This document shows positions 5,955 through 8,549 of a DNA stretch of 8,549 nt, in pieces. The notes under the pieces were generated by a model. It made no database searches. It was given only the letters and a program-made list of their open reading frames with translations, and was not told where the DNA came from. Position 1 is the first letter of the stretch. Every line of letters begins with the position of its first letter. The position numbers were made by a program, and so were the translations under genes. Origin of the DNA: Deltaproteobacteria bacterium (GTDB lineage: Bacteria > Desulfobacterota > Desulfuromonadia > Desulfuromonadales > Geothermobacteraceae); contig RFIO01000018.1 in the NCBI GenBank assembly GCA_003695205.1, positions 1-8,549 of the forward strand. The letters are read 5' to 3'.

Positions 5955-5982
5955 CAACCACAGCGGAAGTGAGCTGCCCTAC

Positions 5983-6453
5983 GTGCGAGACCGGGTTCTT
6001 GCCATCGTCACCCTGATTGCCCAGTACGTCATGGAAGAACGGGAGTTTTTCAGCGAAAGTGATATCGTTGAGGAACTGCTGGGCGAGGGTTTCGAAGCCG
6101 ACGAAATCGACGCCGCCTTCTCCTGGATGGAACAGATATCCCTCGAGCAGCGCGGTGACCGGGACGGGCGGGAACTGAGGCAGCCGACCTTCCGGGTCTA
6201 TACCATCGAGGAGGAACAGCTGCTCTCCCGCGAGGCGCGCGGCTTCCTCGTGCGGCTGCGTTCCCTGGGCATCATCGATGATGACATCCAGGAGGAAATC
6301 CTCGACCGCGCGGGACGGCTGCACGATGAGCAGCTGGGACTGGACGAGATCAAATCCCTGACCGCCCTGACCCTGTTCGCCCACACCCAGCAGGACTGGC
6401 AACGGGAGGTCGACTGCTTCATGAGCGACGACTGGACGCGCCTGGTCAACTGA
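5983..6453 (+). CDS. smg: Smg family protein (DUF494), function unknown
   Basis: The 156-residue product matches the length of E. coli Smg (157) and the family pattern: an N-terminal helix (RDRVLAIVTLIAQYV), the acidic VEELLGEGFEADEIDAAFSWME stretch (residues 29-50), FRVYTIEEEQLLSREARGFL (70-89) and a C-terminal acidic helical part ending DDWTRLVN. It has no signal peptide or membrane segment and should be cytoplasmic; its biochemical role is not established in any organism I know of. I chose GTG 5983 because the family N-terminus (M/V-x-RV-AIV-LIAQ) begins there. An upstream in-frame ATG at 5845 lies inside dprA and would add 46 non-homologous residues. The ribosome-binding site is weak (GGAAGTGAG about 10-13 nt upstream), which fits translation aided by coupling to dprA. 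A strong terminator follows. Confidence 0.9.
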   Translation: MRDRVLAIVTLIAQYVMEEREFFSESDIVEELLGEGFEADEIDAAFSWMEQISLEQRGDRDGRELRQPTFRVYTIEEEQLLSREARGFLVRLRSLGIIDDDIQEEILDRAGRLHDEQLGLDEIKSLTALTLFAHTQQDWQREVDCFMSDDWTRLVN

Positions 6454-6465
6454 AACCGAACCCAC

Positions 6466-6494
6466 AGGCTGCGGTACCGAACCGCAGCCTTTTT
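6466..6494 (+). terminator. Intrinsic terminator after smg, before topA
   Basis: AGGCTGCGGT (6466-6475) pairs perfectly with ACCGCAGCCT (6481-6490) around a 5-nt ACCGA loop, followed by a run of T to 6494. It closes the dprA-smg unit and ends 35 nt upstream of the topA start codon. Confidence 0.9.
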
Positions 6495-6498
6495 GCTT

Positions 6499-6514
6499 TG
6501 ACGCTCAAGCGTCA
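6499..6514 (+). promoter_or_regulatory. Second hairpin in the topA leader
   Basis: TGACGC (6499-6504) and GCGTCA (6509-6514) form a perfect 6-bp stem with a TCAA tetraloop. It lies 4 nt after the upstream terminator and 15 nt before the topA ATG. It has no U-run and could shape the topA 5' end or serve as a palindromic protein site. Confidence 0.4.
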
Positions 6515-6529
6515 CCGGACTGGAACCCT

Positions 6530-8549
<2,020 letters not shown>

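Noticed and set aside
5845..5982. A longer Smg starting at ATG 5845
   Set aside because: The extra 46 residues overlap dprA and do not resemble the Smg N-terminus, which begins cleanly at GTG 5983.
6498..6526. TTGACG as the -35 box of a topA promoter
   Set aside because: The matching -10 position has no TATAAT-like sequence and transcription would start at or beyond the ATG; the bases are part of a hairpin.

Overview
This is a GC-rich, densely coding stretch of a Gram-negative chromosome. I see housekeeping and envelope genes and no mobile element, CRISPR array, tRNA or rRNA. Three things point to a deltaproteobacterium of the Desulfuromonas/Geobacter kind: the order LysM protein - dprA - smg - topA, the lipoprotein and LysM envelope proteins, and the overall protein character. 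That assignment is an inference from gene order and sequence style, made without a database search.

Layout. (1) Positions 1-882, minus strand: a two-gene unit of a Nudix hydrolase followed by an isoprenylcysteine methyltransferase-like membrane protein cut by the window edge. (2) 972-1628, plus: a small PPP-type metallophosphatase, divergent from the Nudix gene. (3) 1635-2849, minus: a U32-family iron-sulfur protein of the TrhP (YegQ) type, convergent with the phosphatase. The two stop codons form the ends of one 12-bp palindrome. (4) 2850-3036: a divergent promoter region whose candidate -10 boxes for the two directions overlap. (5) 3037-4781, plus: a CpoB/YbgF-like TPR lipoprotein and a periplasmic LysM protein resembling TsaP, the peptidoglycan anchor of the type IV pilus secretin, closed by a strong intrinsic terminator. 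(6) 4859-6453, plus: dprA and smg, closed by a second strong terminator. (7) 6530 to the window end, plus: topA, missing its 3' end.

How the genes relate. DprA handles incoming single-stranded DNA and loads RecA. A TsaP-like LysM protein directly upstream would connect the pilus or DNA-uptake machinery at the envelope with DNA processing in the cytoplasm. dprA-smg-topA recalls E. coli smf-smg-yrdD, where yrdD is only a topoisomerase zinc-ribbon remnant; here the full enzyme is present with at least two zinc ribbons.

No clearly new system is visible. The points most worth checking are the TsaP-like protein and its internal C-terminal duplication, the two terminators placed so close to dprA and topA that a normal promoter does not fit between, and the perfect 18-bp palindrome over the dprA stop codon.
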